A stretch of 64,000 bases of DNA from Mangrovimonas spongiae (GCF_003944795.1 NZ_RWBG01000001.1:248001-312000); one strand, 5' to 3'; shown: positions 35,480 to 44,955, numbered from the stretch's first letter. The notes: generated by a model from the sequence alone, not told the origin. Translations and numbers: made by a program.

Positions 35480-37471
35480 TTACAAATTAGAAACCTCGTC
35501 AACTAACTTTTGGTTTTTATCGGCTTTGGCTTTTGTAATAAATTCTATAATCTCCTCATTTTTTTCCAAGCCTTTTTCTAATAAAATACCTAATGCAATA
35601 GCAGTTGCAATACGTGTTCCAGCCTTTTTTACCGATGTGTTAAACAAGGGTTGTAAATCGTTGTAAGACACCTTATTTGCTAATTGTTTAATGTTTTCTT
35701 TGGCTGCAGCAAATTTATCGTCTGGTAAACGGTCTAGCTTCTTCCCTATTTTCTTGATATCTTCAATAGCAGGACGTTGCTGTTGTGGTTTAGATTGATT
35801 TTGTTGTTTAGATTGTGGTTTTTGTTTTGCCCAAGTATCACGTAAACCAACTGTTTTATTAAATACTAATTTTTCTGAAGTAGAATCATTATCAACATTA
35901 AAATACCCTAAACGCTGAAATTGAAATCGTTCTCCTATTTTAGCCTCTTGTAAACTTGGTTCAACAAAAGCTTCAACAATATTTAAAGAATTTGGGTTTA
36001 AAAAATCCATAAAGTCCTTGTCTTGATGACTGTCTGGAGCTTCATCCATAAACAACCTATCGTATTCTCTAACTTCGGCTTTTACCGCATGTTTTATAGA
36101 CACCCAATGCAATGTTCCTTTTACTTTTTTAGAGGTATCTTCAGAATACGTACAATGAATTTCTTTTATCTCGCCTGTATCATTTTTTACAACACTTTCT
36201 GCCTTAATTATATATGCATTTTTAAGGCGTACTTCTCCACCAAGTTTTAATCTGAAAAACTTATTACTCGCTTCTTCTTTAAAATCGGCTTTTTCAATAT
36301 AAATTTCTCTGGAAAATGGTACTTCTCTAGAACCAGCACTAGCATCTTCTGGATTGTTTTCTGCTTCCAACCATTCTTCTTTGTCTTCTGGATAATTGGT
36401 AATAACCACCTTAATTGGATCTAAAACTGCCATCACACGAGGTGCTGTTTTATTAAGGTGATCACGAACACAAAATTCCAACAATGACACATCAATCACA
36501 TTTTCACGTTTGGCAACGCCTACTTTGTCAATAAATGTTCTTATAGATTCTGGTGTGTAACCACGACGTCTCAATCCTGAAATAGTAGGCATTCTAGGAT
36601 CGTCCCAACCATTTACAATACCATCTTCTACTAATTTAAGTAGTTTACGCTTACTCATAATGGTATAACTAAGATTCAAACGTGCAAACTCACGCTGTTT
36701 AGGTAGCATAGGATACGTGTTTTTAGAATAATCGTATACTTGCTCCTTAAACCAGTTATAAAGTTCTCTATGCGGCTTAAATTCCAAAGAGCATAAGGAA
36801 TGTGAAATTTGCTCGATATAATCGCTTTCACCATGTGTCCAATCGTACATAGGATAAATACACCAATCGTTTCCGGTTCTATGATGTGCTTTTTTAAGAA
36901 TACGATACATAATAGGATCGCGCATCAACATATTGGTATGCTTCATGTCTATTTTAGCTCGTAAAACGTGTTCGCCTTCCTCAAACTCTCCGTTTTTCAT
37001 TCTGTTGAATAAATCCAAATTTTCTTCAACTGAACGATTTCTGTAAGGACCATCAATACCTGGTTGCGTTGGTGTGCCTTTTTGTTCGGCCATGGCTTCG
37101 CTAGATTGCGAATCGACATAAGCTTTATCTTCTTTTATTAATAACACTGCCCAATCGTATAATTGCTGAAAATAATCGGACGAATACAATTCATCTGCCC
37201 ATGTATAACCTAACCATGCTATATCGCGCTTAATAGCATCGACATATTCTTGTTCTTCTTTTGCAGGGTTTGTATCATCGAACCTTAAATTAACAGGCGC
37301 GTTATATTTTAATCCTAGTCCAAAACTAATTCCTATAGCTTTAGTATGCCCAATATGAAGATAACCGTTAGGTTCTGGCGGAAAACGAAAACGGAGTTTA
37401 TCTTTTTCTAAGCCATTGGCTAAATCCTCTTCAATAATATGTTCTATAAAATTTAGTGACTTTTCACTCAT
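35480..37471 (-). CDS. glnS: Glutamine--tRNA ligase with C-terminal extension
   Basis: 663 residues, about 100 more than the usual 550-580. Class I synthetase motifs: PPEPNGYLHIGHTKAI near 30-44, RFDDTNPAKE, and TIMSKRKLLKLV near 270. An anticodon-binding barrel continues to about residue 540. Then a Gln/Lys/Pro-rich linker (SKPQQQRP) and about 95 residues (KKLDRLPDDKFAAAKEN ... FITKAKADKNQKLVDEV) that I cannot assign; YqeY-type fusions are known in GlnRS but the match is not clear to me. Charges tRNA-Gln directly. Confidence 0.93.
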   Translation of the reverse strand: MSEKSLNFIEHIIEEDLANGLEKDKLRFRFPPEPNGYLHIGHTKAIGISFGLGLKYNAPVNLRFDDTNPAKEEQEYVDAIKRDIAWLGYTWADELYSSDYFQQLYDWAVLLIKEDKAYVDSQSSEAMAEQKGTPTQPGIDGPYRNRSVEENLDLFNRMKNGEFEEGEHVLRAKIDMKHTNMLMRDPIMYRILKKAHHRTGNDWCIYPMYDWTHGESDYIEQISHSLCSLEFKPHRELYNWFKEQVYDYSKNTYPMLPKQREFARLNLSYTIMSKRKLLKLVEDGIVNGWDDPRMPTISGLRRRGYTPESIRTFIDKVGVAKRENVIDVSLLEFCVRDHLNKTAPRVMAVLDPIKVVITNYPEDKEEWLEAENNPEDASAGSREVPFSREIYIEKADFKEEASNKFFRLKLGGEVRLKNAYIIKAESVVKNDTGEIKEIHCTYSEDTSKKVKGTLHWVSIKHAVKAEVREYDRLFMDEAPDSHQDKDFMDFLNPNSLNIVEAFVEPSLQEAKIGERFQFQRLGYFNVDNDSTSEKLVFNKTVGLRDTWAKQKPQSKQQNQSKPQQQRPAIEDIKKIGKKLDRLPDDKFAAAKENIKQLANKVSYNDLQPLFNTSVKKAGTRIATAIALGILLEKGLEKNEEIIEFITKAKADKNQKLVDEVSNL

Positions 37472-37534
37472 AATTCTTATCTAAAAAATAGGCTACAAAT
37501 TTAAAGGAAATAACTCTAAAATAAGTGAATAATA

Positions 37535-37542
37535 TATCTTTG
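37535..37542 (+). promoter_or_regulatory. -7 element of folB
   Basis: TATCTTTG 15 bases before the TTG start of folB at 37558; no clear -33. Confidence 0.45.
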
Positions 37543-37557
37543 TAAAAAAATAGTATT

Positions 37558-37920
37558 TTGGGAATTATAAAAGTTGAAAATATTAGGGTTTTTGCCCATC
37601 ATGGTTGTCTTAAAGAAGAAACTAAAATAGGAAGTGATTACCGTGTAGATTTAAAAATTAAAGCCGATTTACAAAAATCGGCTAAAACAGATCTTTTACA
37701 TGATACGGTAGATTATGTATTTTTAAATCGTATTGTACGTGAAGAAATGCAACAACCATCGCATTTATTAGAAACGGTTGCTAAACGTATTATTACTAGA
37801 ATTTTAAAAGAAGATAAAAAGATAAAAAAAGTAAGTATTGCTGTTAGTAAATTAAACCCTCCTATTGGTGGTGATGTTGAAATGGTCACTATAAAAATGA
37901 CAAAAAAGCGAAAAAACTAA
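37558..37920 (+). CDS. folB: Dihydroneopterin aldolase
   Basis: 120 residues, family length. The frame begins at a TTG (37558-37560): residues GIIKVENIRVFAHHGCLKEE follow, and the family's conserved N-terminus needs them, so TTG is accepted as start. Catalytic region DYRVDL, DTVDYV, and the Lys in SKLNPPIGG are visible. Converts dihydroneopterin to hydroxymethyl-dihydropterin in folate synthesis. Divergent from glnS. Confidence 0.93.
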   Translation: MGIIKVENIRVFAHHGCLKEETKIGSDYRVDLKIKADLQKSAKTDLLHDTVDYVFLNRIVREEMQQPSHLLETVAKRIITRILKEDKKIKKVSIAVSKLNPPIGGDVEMVTIKMTKKRKN

Positions 37921-37950
37921 GACTTGGTGGTATAACAAGGGATTTTTTGT

Positions 37951-37958
37951 TACATTTG
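37951..37958 (+). promoter_or_regulatory. -7 element of tRNA-Cys
   Basis: TACATTTG 12 bases ahead of the tRNA; matches TAnnTTTG. The nearest TTG upstream is too far for a perfect -33. Confidence 0.5.
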
Positions 37959-37970
37959 CGGTCTAATAAT

Positions 37971-38041
37971 GGCGTCGTGGCCGAGTGGCTAGGCAGAGGT
38001 CTGCAAAACCTTGTACAGCGGTTCGAATCCGCTCGACGCCT
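37971..38041 (+). tRNA. tRNA-Cys (GCA)
   Basis: 71 bases folding into a full cloverleaf. Acceptor stem GGCGTCG / CGACGCC, D stem GCC/GGC, anticodon stem GAGGT/ACCTT with loop CTGCAAA, so anticodon GCA at 38003-38005, T stem AGCGG/CCGCT with loop TTCGAAT, discriminator T. The CCA end is not encoded. Lies between folB and the LysE gene. Confidence 0.96.
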
Positions 38042-38045
38042 CAAC

Positions 38046-38075
38046 AAAAGCTTCTGGTTTATTCTGGAAGCTTTT
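38046..38075. terminator. Terminator after tRNA-Cys / LysE gene end
   Basis: Inverted repeat AAAAGCTTC / GAAGCTTTT with a 12-base loop, right after the tRNA and overlapping the end of the convergent LysE gene. T-rich on the right (TTTTCTTTT). Confidence 0.6.
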
Positions 38076-38754
38076 CTTTTATAGGATTTATTTGTTCTAT
38101 TTTTTCTTTTAGTAGCTTTTTTTCGTTTGGAAAAAATCCTTGAACTAGAAGTAATACGCCAAATCCTAAAATAACTAAAGCTATAATTTTCTTGGTTTTA
38201 AAAATGCGTCGCGGTGTTAATTTTCGCCTAATACGTTTTGCTACTGCTATTTTAAATAAATCTACTAAAAGGTAGGTTACTAGCATGGTAACTATAAAAA
38301 CTTCAACACCATTTTTACTTGTTGTTATAGAATTAGCAATAACTATAAACCCAAGCCATCCTGCTAAAACACCAATGTTTATAAAGTTTAAAAGAAAACC
38401 TTTTACAAACAACATACCGTAGTTTTTCTTGATTTGAACACGGTGATATTCTTTTACAATAGAACGAAAAGATTTTGATGTTTTGGTAAAAGAAATAATG
38501 CCATAGGCTACAAGTAACACCCCACCAAATATGAGAAAATTAGGATCGTCTTTTATTTTTTGAAGTAAACTGTTAGCACTGTAAAAAGCGACTAAAATGA
38601 ATAAAATATCGGCAAAAATAACACCTAAATCGAAAATTAAAGCACTTTTAAATCCTTTGGTTGCACTAGTTTCTAGAAGTACAAAAAATACAGGTCCTAT
38701 GGTAAAAGCTAATATAATACCAAATGGAATGGCCGCTAAAATATCATTTATCAT
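38059..38754 (-). CDS. LysE-family amino acid exporter
   Basis: 231 residues with six hydrophobic helices. The family signature is visible at the N-terminus: GIILAFTIGPVFFVLLETSATKGFKSAL. Members export amino acids or homoserine lactones through the inner membrane; substrate unknown. A TACCTTTG -7-like element is at 38776-38783 (minus strand), in the gap after the DUF2807 gene, so it may have its own promoter as well as read-through from rnr. Confidence 0.87.
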   Translation of the reverse strand: MINDILAAIPFGIILAFTIGPVFFVLLETSATKGFKSALIFDLGVIFADILFILVAFYSANSLLQKIKDDPNFLIFGGVLLVAYGIISFTKTSKSFRSIVKEYHRVQIKKNYGMLFVKGFLLNFINIGVLAGWLGFIVIANSITTSKNGVEVFIVTMLVTYLLVDLFKIAVAKRIRRKLTPRRIFKTKKIIALVILGFGVLLLVQGFFPNEKKLLKEKIEQINPIKEKLPE

Positions 38755-38798
38755 AAAACCTTAGTAATTGTCTTACAAAGGTAGAAAAAATAGTGGGT

Positions 38799-39473
38799 TT
38801 AATTTCGGTATTCTATACTTCCACCTAAAGCTTTGCTTTCATTTACATTTTTTGGCTTTCCGTAAACAATAACTTCGCCACCAGCTCGTATTTTAATATC
38901 GAGGTTTTCTTGAGCTTTAACCCTAGCTTCACCTCCAGCTTTTATGGTTACTTCGGTATCTTGAGACTCTAATTCTTTTCCATTATAAATACCACCTGTA
39001 CTTAAGTCTATAAGTTGTTTTTTAGCTGTACCAAAAGTTTTTATTTCGCCACCAGTAATGGCTTTAATATCTAAAATGGTAACGTTTGTTTGTAATTTAA
39101 TTTGTGCACCTTCTTGAGTTTTTAGTGTAAGGTCTATTTGTTTAAACACATCTTCTGAACTTATAAAAGCACCTTCGTTAGCATCGATAATTTCTAAATT
39201 GGTAAAATACACTTTTACATAAGTATTATGCCCATTAAAGGTTTCGCTTAAATCCATACGGATTTTTAAAACATCATTTTTATTAATAATAGTAACATCT
39301 TCTTTATTTTTACCAGAGATTTCAACTTTATTTACATCGCTTTTAATAAGTTCTACATCTATTAAATCGAAAGCTTTTAGCTTAGTAAATTCGCCTACTG
39401 ATTTGGTTATGGTATTTTGAGAATTTGCAACTAACGATACGGTTACAGCTAAAATAAATAGTAATTTTTTCAT
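38799..39473 (-). CDS. DUF2807 (GIN domain) secreted adhesin-like protein
   Basis: 224 residues. Signal peptide MKKLLFILAVTVSLVANSQ, then the Putative auto-transporter adhesin head GIN domain: repeating beta-helix turns with AGGEARVKAQENLDIKIRAGGEV and GGSIEYRN at the end. Function uncertain; probably periplasmic or cell-surface. It lies 31 bases after the rnr stop on the same strand. Confidence 0.85.
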   Translation of the reverse strand: MKKLLFILAVTVSLVANSQNTITKSVGEFTKLKAFDLIDVELIKSDVNKVEISGKNKEDVTIINKNDVLKIRMDLSETFNGHNTYVKVYFTNLEIIDANEGAFISSEDVFKQIDLTLKTQEGAQIKLQTNVTILDIKAITGGEIKTFGTAKKQLIDLSTGGIYNGKELESQDTEVTIKAGGEARVKAQENLDIKIRAGGEVIVYGKPKNVNESKALGGSIEYRN

Positions 39474-39504
39474 TGTTTTTCTTTTCCTTCTTTCTTAACA
39501 AAAA

Positions 39505-41697
39505 CTATTCCTTATGCTTTCCTAAAAGATAAAAATCTAAATGTTTTTTAACCAAATCGGTATCTTTTACCTTTACAACAACCTCATCTCCTAATTGATA
39601 CATATGTTTTGTTTCGCGACCAATGATAGCAAATTGTGACTCGTCGAACTCGTAATAATCATCTTTTATGTCACGTATTCGTACCATACCTTCACATTTA
39701 TTATCGATAATTTCTACGTAAATCCCCCAATCGGTTACACCAGAAATTACGCCTACAAATTCTTCATTTTCATGATCTTGCATAAACCTAATTTGCATGT
39801 ACTTAATGGAATCTCTCTCGGCTTTTGTAGCTAAATATTCCATATTACTAGAATGTTGACATTTTTCTTCGTAAATGGCTTCGTTGGCAGATTTTCCACC
39901 ATCTAAGTAATGTTGTAATAAGCGATGTGCCATAACGTCTGGATAACGACGGATAGGCGATGTAAAATGACTATAATAACCAAATGCTAAACCGTAATGA
40001 CCAATATTATGTGTAGTGTATTCGGCTTTACTCATACTACGTATAGTTAGCGTATCGACAAGGTTTTGCTCCTTTTTTCCCACGACATCTTTTAATAAAT
40101 TGTTTAACGATGAGGTGACACTTTTTCTATCTTTAAAATTAAGTTTATACCCAAAACGACCAACCACATTTTGTAAGGCGGCTAATTTACTGTCGTCTGG
40201 TTCGTCATGAACGCGATATATAAAGGTTTTTTCAGGTTTTTGTTTCCCAACAAATTCGGCTACTTTTTTATTAGCCAAAAGCATAAATTCTTCAATTAAT
40301 TTATTGGCATCTTTACTTGTTTTAAAGAATACACCTATTGGATTGTTGTCTTCATCTAAATTGAATTTTACTTCAACTTTATCAAAAGAAATAGCGCCAG
40401 ATCGCATGCGTTTACTACGCATTTTTTTTGCTAATTCGTCTAGTTTTAAAATAGCATCGGCTATATCTTGTTTGGTTTGATAAGTGTCTCCTGTTAAAGA
40501 CACTTCTTTTGGAATGGTATTGGTTTTAGACTCGATAACTGCTTGAGCTTCTTCGTAAGCAAATCTGGCATCGCTATAGGTTACCGTTCTACCAAACCAT
40601 TGGTCTTTTACTTCGGCTTTATCATTGATTTTAAAAACAGCTGAAAACGTATATTTTTCTTCGTTTGGACGTAATGAACAGGCTTTGTTTGATAAAATTT
40701 CTGGTAACATAGGTACCACACGATCTACAAGATAAACAGACGTGGCGCGTTCGTAAGCTTCGTCATCTAAAATGGTATTTGGTTGTACATAATGTGATAC
40801 ATCAGCAATATGAATACCTACTTCGTACAATCCATTTTCTAAGACTGTAAATGATAAAGCATCGTCAAAATCCTTGGCATCTTTTGGATCGATGGTAAAG
40901 GTTAAATCTTGACGCATATCACGACGTTTCGCAATTTCATCTTTAGTAATAGACGTGTCTATTTTATTAGCATAAGCTTCTACTTCATGAGGAAAATCGT
41001 GAGGTAAACCGTATTCGGCTAAAATAGAATGAATTTCGGTACTGTGTTCTCCTGGTTTTCCTAAAACTTCGCGTATTTTTCCGTAAGGTGAATCGGCTTT
41101 TTCTGGCCAATCTTCTAACGATACTAAAACTTTATCGCCATCTTCTGCATTGTTTGTTTTGTTAATAGGTACAAAAATATCTTTATACATTTTTGGGCTA
41201 TCTGGAATAACAAAAGCATAATTACTATGTAATTGTACAACGCCAACATAATCGGTTTTAGCGCGTTTTAGTACTTGTGTAATTTCCCCTTCTAATTTAC
41301 CACGTTTTCTACGTTTAAAGAGGTAAAATTCAACTTCGTCGCCATCTAAAGCGCGATTAATATTATTTGAGGCTATAAATACATCATCTTCAAAATCTTC
41401 AGAGATAATATAACCAGATCCTTTTGAAGTGGCATCTAAAACACCTTTGTGATATTGCGTTGTTACAACGGCTTTAAATTTACCACGTTCTACTTCTTCT
41501 ATTTCTTTTTTAGCTTTAAGCTGTTGAAGTTTTTTTATAATTTGGTTTCTGCTACTAGCATCGTTTACACCAAGTTTTGCAGCTATTTGCTTGTAATTAA
41601 AGCTTTTATTTCTATCCTTTTTTAAAATACTAAGAATAGTATTTGTAAGGTTTGAAATTTTATTGTTTGATCGTCTTCTTCGTTTCTTTCTTCCCAT
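39505..41697 (-). CDS. rnr: Ribonuclease R
   Basis: 730 residues. N-terminal helix-turn-helix/cold-shock domains, the RNB catalytic domain with TIDPKDAKDFDDALSF (conserved Asp cluster) near 265-280, GHYGLAFGYYSHFTSPIRRYPD, and a C-terminal S1 domain (EEFVGVISGVTDWGIYVEI). A 3'-5' exoribonuclease for structured RNA and trans-translation clean-up. A TAGATTTG -7-like element lies on the minus strand at 41718-41725. Leftmost boundary of the long non-coding gap. Confidence 0.95.
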   Translation of the reverse strand: MGRKKRRRRSNNKISNLTNTILSILKKDRNKSFNYKQIAAKLGVNDASSRNQIIKKLQQLKAKKEIEEVERGKFKAVVTTQYHKGVLDATSKGSGYIISEDFEDDVFIASNNINRALDGDEVEFYLFKRRKRGKLEGEITQVLKRAKTDYVGVVQLHSNYAFVIPDSPKMYKDIFVPINKTNNAEDGDKVLVSLEDWPEKADSPYGKIREVLGKPGEHSTEIHSILAEYGLPHDFPHEVEAYANKIDTSITKDEIAKRRDMRQDLTFTIDPKDAKDFDDALSFTVLENGLYEVGIHIADVSHYVQPNTILDDEAYERATSVYLVDRVVPMLPEILSNKACSLRPNEEKYTFSAVFKINDKAEVKDQWFGRTVTYSDARFAYEEAQAVIESKTNTIPKEVSLTGDTYQTKQDIADAILKLDELAKKMRSKRMRSGAISFDKVEVKFNLDEDNNPIGVFFKTSKDANKLIEEFMLLANKKVAEFVGKQKPEKTFIYRVHDEPDDSKLAALQNVVGRFGYKLNFKDRKSVTSSLNNLLKDVVGKKEQNLVDTLTIRSMSKAEYTTHNIGHYGLAFGYYSHFTSPIRRYPDVMAHRLLQHYLDGGKSANEAIYEEKCQHSSNMEYLATKAERDSIKYMQIRFMQDHENEEFVGVISGVTDWGIYVEIIDNKCEGMVRIRDIKDDYYEFDESQFAIIGRETKHMYQLGDEVVVKVKDTDLVKKHLDFYLLGKHKE

Positions 41698-42281
41698 CTA
41701 CTTATTTCTAATTATAACAAATCTAAGCTTTAATATAGTAAGAACATTAGCTTGATAAAAAGTTTATTCACATTTAATACTATATTAATTATTCTTCTTT
41801 TAAAATTTTAAAAAAATATTAATGATTATTATGGGGTGTTAATAGCTAGTATAACTTTTTTAAGTTTTATTTTGAAAATACATAGTTTACGTTCTGTTAA
41901 TATTTAATTAACATAGGTTTTAATTTTAACTGTTTCATTTTTAAGGGAATTTAAAATGTTATTAACAGTTGTTTACAATGTGATTTCACAATTATTTTTT
42001 GACATGTTTTTTAAAAACTGGTGTTAGTAATCCACAATTTTGATGCTGAAAAGTCGTCTAAAAAAACTAGAGTTATAATTTGCTTTATTCATTCCTATTC
42101 TGCTTTGTAATTTTTTATGACTTTTAAAAATTTTTCTATTAGAAAGAAATAAACAGTTATTAACAACTTATAAAAAACAGTTGTTAAAGTAATTAACATT
42201 GTAAAAAAGTATACTAAATTAATCTTAGGTAATGTACTTGGTTTTGTACCTTTACACCACAAAACAACACATACTAAAAAC
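41698..42281. other. Long AT-rich intergenic region, candidate replication origin (weak)
   Basis: The longest gap of the window. Contains TTATTCACA (41764-41772), TAATCCACA (42028-42036), TTATTAACA twice (41959-41967, 42157-42165), all 1-2 changes from the DnaA box TTATCCACA, and an inverted repeat TTAACAACT / AGTTGTTAA (42160-42168, 42179-42187). No convincing ORF. Gene direction changes here from mostly minus to plus. No canonical DnaA box and no dnaA are seen, so this is only a candidate; a regulatory gap for rpiB and rnr is the alternative. Confidence 0.3.
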
Positions 42282-42716
42282 ATGACTATTTCAATTGGAA
42301 ACGACCACGCAGGAACCGACTACAAATTTGCTGTAGTAGAACATTTAAAAAACAAAGGATTTACCGTAAATAATTATGGTACAGACACTAATGATAGTGT
42401 AGATTATCCAGACTTTGTACATCCTGTTGCTAGAGATGTAGAAAACAAAGTTGTTGATTTTGGTATTATTATTTGCGGAAGCGGTAATGGCGCTAATATG
42501 ACAGCTAATAAACATCAAGGTGTACGATCTGCTCTTTGTTGGAACAAGGAAATTGTAGCCTTAGCAAGACAGCACAATAATGCTAATATTTTAAGTATTC
42601 CAGCCAGATTTACTGCTTTACCCCAAGTTTTAGATATGGTTGATACATTTTTAGAAACTGCTTTTGAAGGCGGCCGACATGAAAATCGTGTAAACAAAAT
42701 TCCAGTATCGTGCTAA
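42282..42716 (+). CDS. rpiB: Ribose-5-phosphate isomerase B
   Basis: 144 residues. RpiB/LacAB signature GNDHAGTDYK at 6-15, active-site Cys in IICGSGNGANM (about 64-74), and TANKHQGVRSALC. Interconverts ribose 5-phosphate and ribulose 5-phosphate. Its stop is directly followed by the ATG of the CDF transporter, so both are one transcript. Confidence 0.94.
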   Translation: MTISIGNDHAGTDYKFAVVEHLKNKGFTVNNYGTDTNDSVDYPDFVHPVARDVENKVVDFGIIICGSGNGANMTANKHQGVRSALCWNKEIVALARQHNNANILSIPARFTALPQVLDMVDTFLETAFEGGRHENRVNKIPVSC

Positions 42717-43634
42717 ATGGCGCATTCTCATTCACATAACCATTCACAACATCATCACGATATGAAAGGTAGAAATTTAATGATTTCTATCTTATTAAAT
42801 ATTGTTATCACAGCAGCTCAAGTAGTTGGTGGATTGGTTTCTGGTAGTTTATCGTTATTAAGTGATGCCTTGCATAATTTTAGCGATGTTCTATCTTTAA
42901 TAGTAAGTTATATAGCTTCTAAACTATCAAAGCAAAAAGCCTCTTTAAACCGTACCTTTGGGTATAAACGTGCTGAAATTTTAGCCGCATTTGTTAATGC
43001 TTCTACCTTAATAATAGTTGCTATAATTCTTATAAAAGAAGCTTATGAGCGTTTTCAAGAACCACAAGAAATTGAATCTAATTTAGTAATATGGTTATCG
43101 CTTATTGCTATTATAGGTAATGGATTTAGTGTTTTATTACTTAAAAAAAGTTCTGAAAATAACATAAATATTAAGTCGGCGTATTTACATATGTTAACCG
43201 ATATGTTAGCAAGTGTTGCCGTATTGGTTGGTGGATTGTTAATGAAGTATTATCAGCTATATTGGGTAGATAGTTTATTAACCTTTCTTATAGCTTTATA
43301 CTTAATTTATGTAGGGTACGATTTATTAAAAACATCTACTAAAATGTTGATGTTGTTTACACCAGATCATATCGATTTAAAAGCGGTTGTTAGAACTGTT
43401 AATAAACTTGAAAAAGTAAAAAAACTCCATCATGTTCATATTTGGAATTTAAGTGATGATGAATTGCATTTAGAAGCTCATTTAGATTTACAAGAAGACA
43501 TTTCTACTTCAGAATTTAATACCTTGTTAATAACTATTGAAGCCTTGCTTCATGATAAATTTAATATCAATCACATTACTATTCAACCAGAATATAAAAA
43601 GGACGATTCTAAAGATGTTATTGTTCAAGATTAA
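42717..43634 (+). CDS. CDF family zinc/cation efflux protein
   Basis: 305 residues. His-rich start AHSHSHNHSQHHHD, six TM helices, and metal sites in SDALHNFSDVLSL (HxxxD) and HMLTDMLASV (HxxxD), followed by a cytoplasmic ferredoxin-like domain ending near residue 290. The CzcD/ZitB group exports Zn2+ (Cd2+, Co2+) in exchange for protons. Directly abuts rpiB. Confidence 0.92.
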   Translation: MAHSHSHNHSQHHHDMKGRNLMISILLNIVITAAQVVGGLVSGSLSLLSDALHNFSDVLSLIVSYIASKLSKQKASLNRTFGYKRAEILAAFVNASTLIIVAIILIKEAYERFQEPQEIESNLVIWLSLIAIIGNGFSVLLLKKSSENNINIKSAYLHMLTDMLASVAVLVGGLLMKYYQLYWVDSLLTFLIALYLIYVGYDLLKTSTKMLMLFTPDHIDLKAVVRTVNKLEKVKKLHHVHIWNLSDDELHLEAHLDLQEDISTSEFNTLLITIEALLHDKFNINHITIQPEYKKDDSKDVIVQD

Positions 43635-43689
43635 CTCGATAATCGATATTTAAAATGCTATTAAGTGCCTTATACGTATTTAAAATACT

Positions 43690-44142
43690 ATGCTTAAAAT
43701 AACTATAAAAAATTACGACGAATTATCTAAAACCGAATTGTACGACATTTTACAATTACGTAGCGAAGTATTTGTTGTTGAGCAAGATTGTGTATACCAA
43801 GATATAGACGGAAAAGACCAAAAAGCGTTACATGTTTTAGGGTATAAAAACAATGTTTTGGTAGCTTATACACGCTTATTTAAACCTGGCGATTATTTTA
43901 AAGAAGCTAGTATTGGTCGTGTAGTAGTTAAGCAATCTGAAAGGGCTCATAAATATGGTTATAAAATTATGGAAGCCTCTATTAATGCCATAAAAACGTT
44001 TTATAATGAAACCAATATAAAAATTTCTGCACAATGCTATTTAAAACGCTTTTATAACAATCTAGGATTTAAAGAAATAGGTGAGGAATATTTAGAAGAT
44101 GGCATTCCGCATATTGCTATGTTGTACATAAATAAAAATTAA
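43690..44142 (+). CDS. ElaA-like GNAT acetyltransferase
   Basis: 150 residues. ElaA pattern: LQLRSEVFVVEQDCVYQDID near 22-41, GRVVVKQSERAHKYGYKIM (acetyl-CoA loop, Q/RxxGxG-like variant), and GFKEIGEEYLEDGIPHIAM at the end. The family N-acetylates an unknown small molecule or protein. A 55-base gap separates it from the CDF gene. Confidence 0.88.
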   Translation: MLKITIKNYDELSKTELYDILQLRSEVFVVEQDCVYQDIDGKDQKALHVLGYKNNVLVAYTRLFKPGDYFKEASIGRVVVKQSERAHKYGYKIMEASINAIKTFYNETNIKISAQCYLKRFYNNLGFKEIGEEYLEDGIPHIAMLYINKN

Positions 44143-44148
44143 GATTTA

Positions 44149-44919
44149 TTGAATGAAAGAATAAGTATATTAGGATGTGGTTGGCTTGGATTAGCCTTAG
44201 CAGTTAGTTTAATTAACAAAGGATATAAAGTATATGGTTCAACAACTTCTGTTTCTAAAATAAAAATCCTTGAAGAGAAAAGAATAAAACCATTTCTTAT
44301 AGACATTAGTAAGCGTAATGTTGATATGATGGATTTTTTATCTTCCGATGTATTAATTATTGCGATTACATCTAAAAGCCTTGAGGATATCAATAATTTA
44401 ATTAGAAGTATTGAAAAATCTGGAATAAAAAAAATACTATTTATTAGTTCTACTTCTGTTTATCCATTAACAAATGGAATTGTTACTGAAGAAACTAATA
44501 CAGCTATTACACCACTTTCTAAAATAGAAAACTTATTTGTAACCAACACTTCTTTTAAAGCTACAATAATAAGATTTGGAGGATTATTTGGTTATGATAG
44601 AAAGCCTGGAAATTTTATTAAATCTAATAGACCTGTTAAAAATCCAGAAGGGTATATAAACTTTATACATAGAGATGATTGTATTGGAATAATTGAGCAA
44701 ATTATTATAAAAAATGTTTGGAATGAAGTTTTAAATGCCTGTTCAGATAGTCATCCAAAACGACGGCATTTTTACCTTAAAGAAATTAAAAAAGTTGGAA
44801 AATCGACTGTTATTTTCGATGAAAACTCAAAGAATGATTTTAAAATTGTAAGTAGTAACAAAATGAAAACTTTACTTAATTATAATTTTAAATATGCAGA
44901 TTTTGAGAATTATAAATAA
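44149..44919 (+). CDS. NAD(P)-binding SDR-type epimerase/dehydratase-like protein
   Basis: 256 residues. Rossmann motif LGCGWLGLALA at 7-17 (GxGxxG form), ISSTSVYP, RFGGLFGYDRKPG and GYINFIHRDDCIGII typical of COG0451 members; the YxxxK catalytic pair is not visible, so it may bind cofactor without classical SDR chemistry. Start is TTG at 44149-44151: a stop lies in frame just upstream and no ATG fits. Seven bases after the ElaA-like gene. Confidence 0.75.
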   Translation: MNERISILGCGWLGLALAVSLINKGYKVYGSTTSVSKIKILEEKRIKPFLIDISKRNVDMMDFLSSDVLIIAITSKSLEDINNLIRSIEKSGIKKILFISSTSVYPLTNGIVTEETNTAITPLSKIENLFVTNTSFKATIIRFGGLFGYDRKPGNFIKSNRPVKNPEGYINFIHRDDCIGIIEQIIIKNVWNEVLNACSDSHPKRRHFYLKEIKKVGKSTVIFDENSKNDFKIVSSNKMKTLLNYNFKYADFENYK

Positions 44920-44955
44920 AACTGGTAAAAATATAACTTTAGTTACGTTAAAAGG

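Noticed and set aside
42095-42283. 62-residue minus-strand ORF in the long gap
   Set aside because: Hydrophobic low-complexity translation, no family, overlaps the rpiB start; AT-rich non-coding chance ORF.
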